A program made the translations under genes and the position numbers. A stretch of 6,425 nt of DNA from Ktedonobacteraceae bacterium (GTDB lineage Bacteria > Chloroflexota > Ktedonobacteria > Ktedonobacterales > Ktedonobacteraceae), in assembly GCA_014896635.1 (NCBI GenBank), contig JADBKA010000260.1, forward strand, positions 1 through 6,425. Direction: 5' to 3'. Below, piece after piece: positions 5,156 to 6,425 of this stretch; the stretch's first letter is position 1; each line of letters begins with the position of its first letter. Below the pieces are notes generated by a model. It was not told where the DNA came from and ran no database searches. It was given only the letters and a program-made list of their open reading frames with translations.

Positions 5156-6244
5156 CTAGAGTGGCGCCAGTTGATATGCACGGGCAAAACGCGGATCTTC
5201 CAGGCGGAAGCCATCGGGATTGGTGCCACAAGCTAGAGCCAGGTAATAGCTCCAAAGCTGTAACGGGATCACGCCGGTGACGGTGGTAAACGCTTCGGCG
5301 ACAGGCGGCACACTGATCACCGCTACCGCCTGTTGTCGCAGCGCTGCCGCTGAACCATCATCAACCAGCACATATGGCGCTCCGACGGCCTGAACCATCG
5401 CGGCCAACTCTCCCATGCGCTCCTGGGCCGGTCCGGCTGGTGCGATGAGCACAAAGAGATCCTGCGGCTCAACGCACTGGAACGGGCCGTGCAGCATCGT
5501 CTCAACCGTCATGCCCTCGGCCTGGAGATAGGACGTTTCTTTGATTTTGAGTGCAATCTCCTGGGCGGTGATGCTCGAAGGACCCCCACCAACCAGCCAG
5601 ATACGGCGATGCTGCCGGCGTTCCTGAGCGAGTGCTCTGACCTGCTCCTCAGTATGCAGGCACGCACGCATGATTGCCGGTATCTCTTCCTCTAAAAATG
5701 TGGATTGAACAGGCTCACCCTGCCTGCGACCACACGCTGCGGCCAGCACTGCCAGCGCGGCCTGCGCGCCAATATAGCTGACAGTATGCGCTGAGGATCT
5801 GTCCTGCGCCACAGTTTTGATGACATCATCAGCATAGTGGGCGCTCTCTGGCTCCCCTTCCCCGGTAATTAAAACGGTATAGCAGCCCGCTTCTCTCGCG
5901 CGCTGAATGGCCGCCAGACCGTAGCGTTTCGTGCCACGATGGCTGATGAGTACAACACAGTCTTCCGCCGAGAGCGCGGGTCCATAGAGCGCGAGGTCGA
6001 AGGCTTGCATGACCTGCACAGGAGTCGATAGATGATAATGCTGTAACAGGTGATAGGCGGCCTGGGCAGCATGCAGCGAAGTGCCAATGCCGATGAGAAA
6101 AATACGCTGCGCGCCGGCCATCCTGGCAGCAATGCGTTCCGCATCACCAGCCACATGCTTGACCACGCTGGCAAATGCCTGCGGCTGCGCCTGTATCGCA
6201 TCGTACATGTGATACGGGTGTTGTGTACGTGATTCTAGCGTCAC
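5156..6244 (-). CDS. Two-SIS-domain phosphosugar protein, GlmS-isomerase-like
   Basis: This is a 362-residue cytosolic protein with tandem SIS (sugar isomerase) domains like the C-terminal half of GlmS, without the glutaminase domain. It begins HPYHMYDAI (9-17), typical of free-standing members. SIS1 spans about 35-170 with GIGTSLHAA (52-60) and SHRGTKRYG (101-109). SIS2 spans about 200-345 with GGGPSSITAQEIALKIKE (219-236), SYLQAEG (238-244) and LHGPFQ (251-256). E236 and H252 match GlmS isomerase residues. The first-domain loop SHRGTKR departs from the usual SxSGxT, and the C-terminal lysine of GlmS (PRNLAK) is absent (DPRFARAYQL), so classical GlmS activity is doubtful. An AgaS/FrlB-like deaminase-isomerase or a sugar-sensing role is possible. 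The GTG start (6242-6244) is chosen because the conserved HPYHMY begins only nine codons in and AGGAGG lies four bases upstream. The only later ATG, at residue 13, would cut that motif. Confidence 0.9.
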   Translation of the reverse strand: MTLESRTQHPYHMYDAIQAQPQAFASVVKHVAGDAERIAARMAGAQRIFLIGIGTSLHAAQAAYHLLQHYHLSTPVQVMQAFDLALYGPALSAEDCVVLISHRGTKRYGLAAIQRAREAGCYTVLITGEGEPESAHYADDVIKTVAQDRSSAHTVSYIGAQAALAVLAAACGRRQGEPVQSTFLEEEIPAIMRACLHTEEQVRALAQERRQHRRIWLVGGGPSSITAQEIALKIKETSYLQAEGMTVETMLHGPFQCVEPQDLFVLIAPAGPAQERMGELAAMVQAVGAPYVLVDDGSAAALRQQAVAVISVPPVAEAFTTVTGVIPLQLWSYYLALACGTNPDGFRLEDPRFARAYQLAPL

Positions 6245-6277
6245 TTTTCCTCCTCATACTTCTTTTTTAGCAAAAAT

Positions 6278-6303
6278 AATGATGAATATGTTTCTTCATC
6301 ATT
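6278..6303 (-). terminator. Intrinsic terminator on the minus strand upstream of the SIS gene
   Basis: Read on the minus strand, AATGATGAA (6303-6295) and TTCATCATT (6286-6278) are perfect complements around an eight-base loop, followed at once by ATTTTTG (6277-6271). The nine-pair stem is AT-rich, hence of modest strength, but the T-run is well placed. On the plus strand no T-run follows. It implies that another minus-strand gene ends just to its right, and that the SIS gene is either read through or has a promoter in the 34 bases before its start, where I see none that is convincing. It could also act as an attenuator for the SIS gene. Confidence 0.6.
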
Positions 6304-6326
6304 GCCAGGCCCGGCTCTCCCAGTTC

Positions 6327-6425
6327 TCAGGAAACGCGCAGTGCTTTGTCCAACCCCTTGGAGCGTTTTTTGGTGAACCCGGCCCGCCTGGCTTCGGCGT
6401 TCTGCTTTGTCTTCGTCCATAGCAT
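6327..6425 (-). CDS. Possible 3' end of an upstream minus-strand gene (partial, unrecognised)
   Basis: From the window edge a frame reads TKTKQNAEARRAGFTKKRSK and GLDKALRVS before a TGA (6327-6329), 32 codons in all. The tail is lysine- and arginine-rich, and the stop falls 23 bases before the terminator hairpin at 6278-6303, which is what supports it. An ATG lies exactly at the edge, but the frame probably continues outside. A second minus frame, ending GWTKHCAFPENWESRAWQ with its stop at 6299-6301 inside the hairpin, is open too, so the true frame is uncertain. No family is recognised. Confidence 0.3.
   Translation of the reverse strand: MLWTKTKQNAEARRAGFTKKRSKGLDKALRVS

Noticed and set aside
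6241..6420. A 59-residue minus-strand frame from ATG 6420-6418 whose TGA overlaps the SIS GTG start (GTGA).
   Set aside because: It reads straight through the terminator hairpin, its T-run and the Shine-Dalgarno, and its residues (LLKKKYEEEK at the end) simply reflect the purine-rich leader. The overlap looks coincidental.

Overview
The window looks like an ordinary stretch of bacterial chromosome with moderately GC-rich genes and AT-richer gaps. It carries six complete protein genes. The first four with the fifth, a LOR/SDH-region enzyme, run on the plus strand, and a SIS-domain protein runs towards them on the minus strand. A flavin/F420-type luciferase-like oxidoreductase, a stand-alone LOR/SDH-region (TIGR00300-type) protein and an HPYHMYDAI-type SIS protein together would fit a Chloroflexota lineage such as the Ktedonobacteria. 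That placement is inference from gene style only; there is no rRNA or other phylogenetic marker here.

Layout. Positions 1-237 hold no supportable gene but do hold a perfect 12-bp hairpin (141-168). Next come an LLM-class oxidoreductase (238-1131) and a 12-helix-type MFS exporter (1225-2481). These two are separated by 93 bases containing a two-tier hairpin just ahead of the exporter's Shine-Dalgarno. A promoter-bearing gap leads to a four-helix membrane protein of unknown function (2638-3030) and then a small NTF2-like/DUF4440 protein (3158-3559). The largest gap (3560-3910) is the least ordinary part. It contains a GC-rich dyad, a coding-looking minus-strand frame with no start codon (3532-3795), a cluster of TGTCA/TGACA half-sites, a perfect 12-bp palindrome and a good sigma-70-type promoter (TTGACA-N17-TAGACT) for the next gene. 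That gene (3911-5131) is a LOR/SDH-region enzyme of the type linked to ornithine cyclodeaminase. It converges, with only a 24-base gap, on a minus-strand two-SIS-domain phosphosugar protein (5156-6244). Upstream of the SIS gene, on its own strand, lie a hairpin-plus-T-run terminator (6278-6303) and what may be the 3' end of another minus-strand gene (6327 to the window edge).

How the genes may work together. The oxidoreductase and the exporter could be a small detoxification or resistance pair, since the spacing allows co-transcription, but nothing in the sequence fixes a substrate. The membrane protein has its own promoter candidate, and the NTF2-like gene may share it. The LOR/SDH-region enzyme suggests arginine/ornithine to proline metabolism, and the SIS protein suggests amino-sugar or phosphosugar metabolism. 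They converge, so they are separate transcription units. I see no CRISPR array, tRNA, rRNA, insertion sequence or defence system, and no clear previously undescribed system. The most unexplained items are the start-less minus-strand frame in 3532-3795 and the leader hairpin at 1172-1207.
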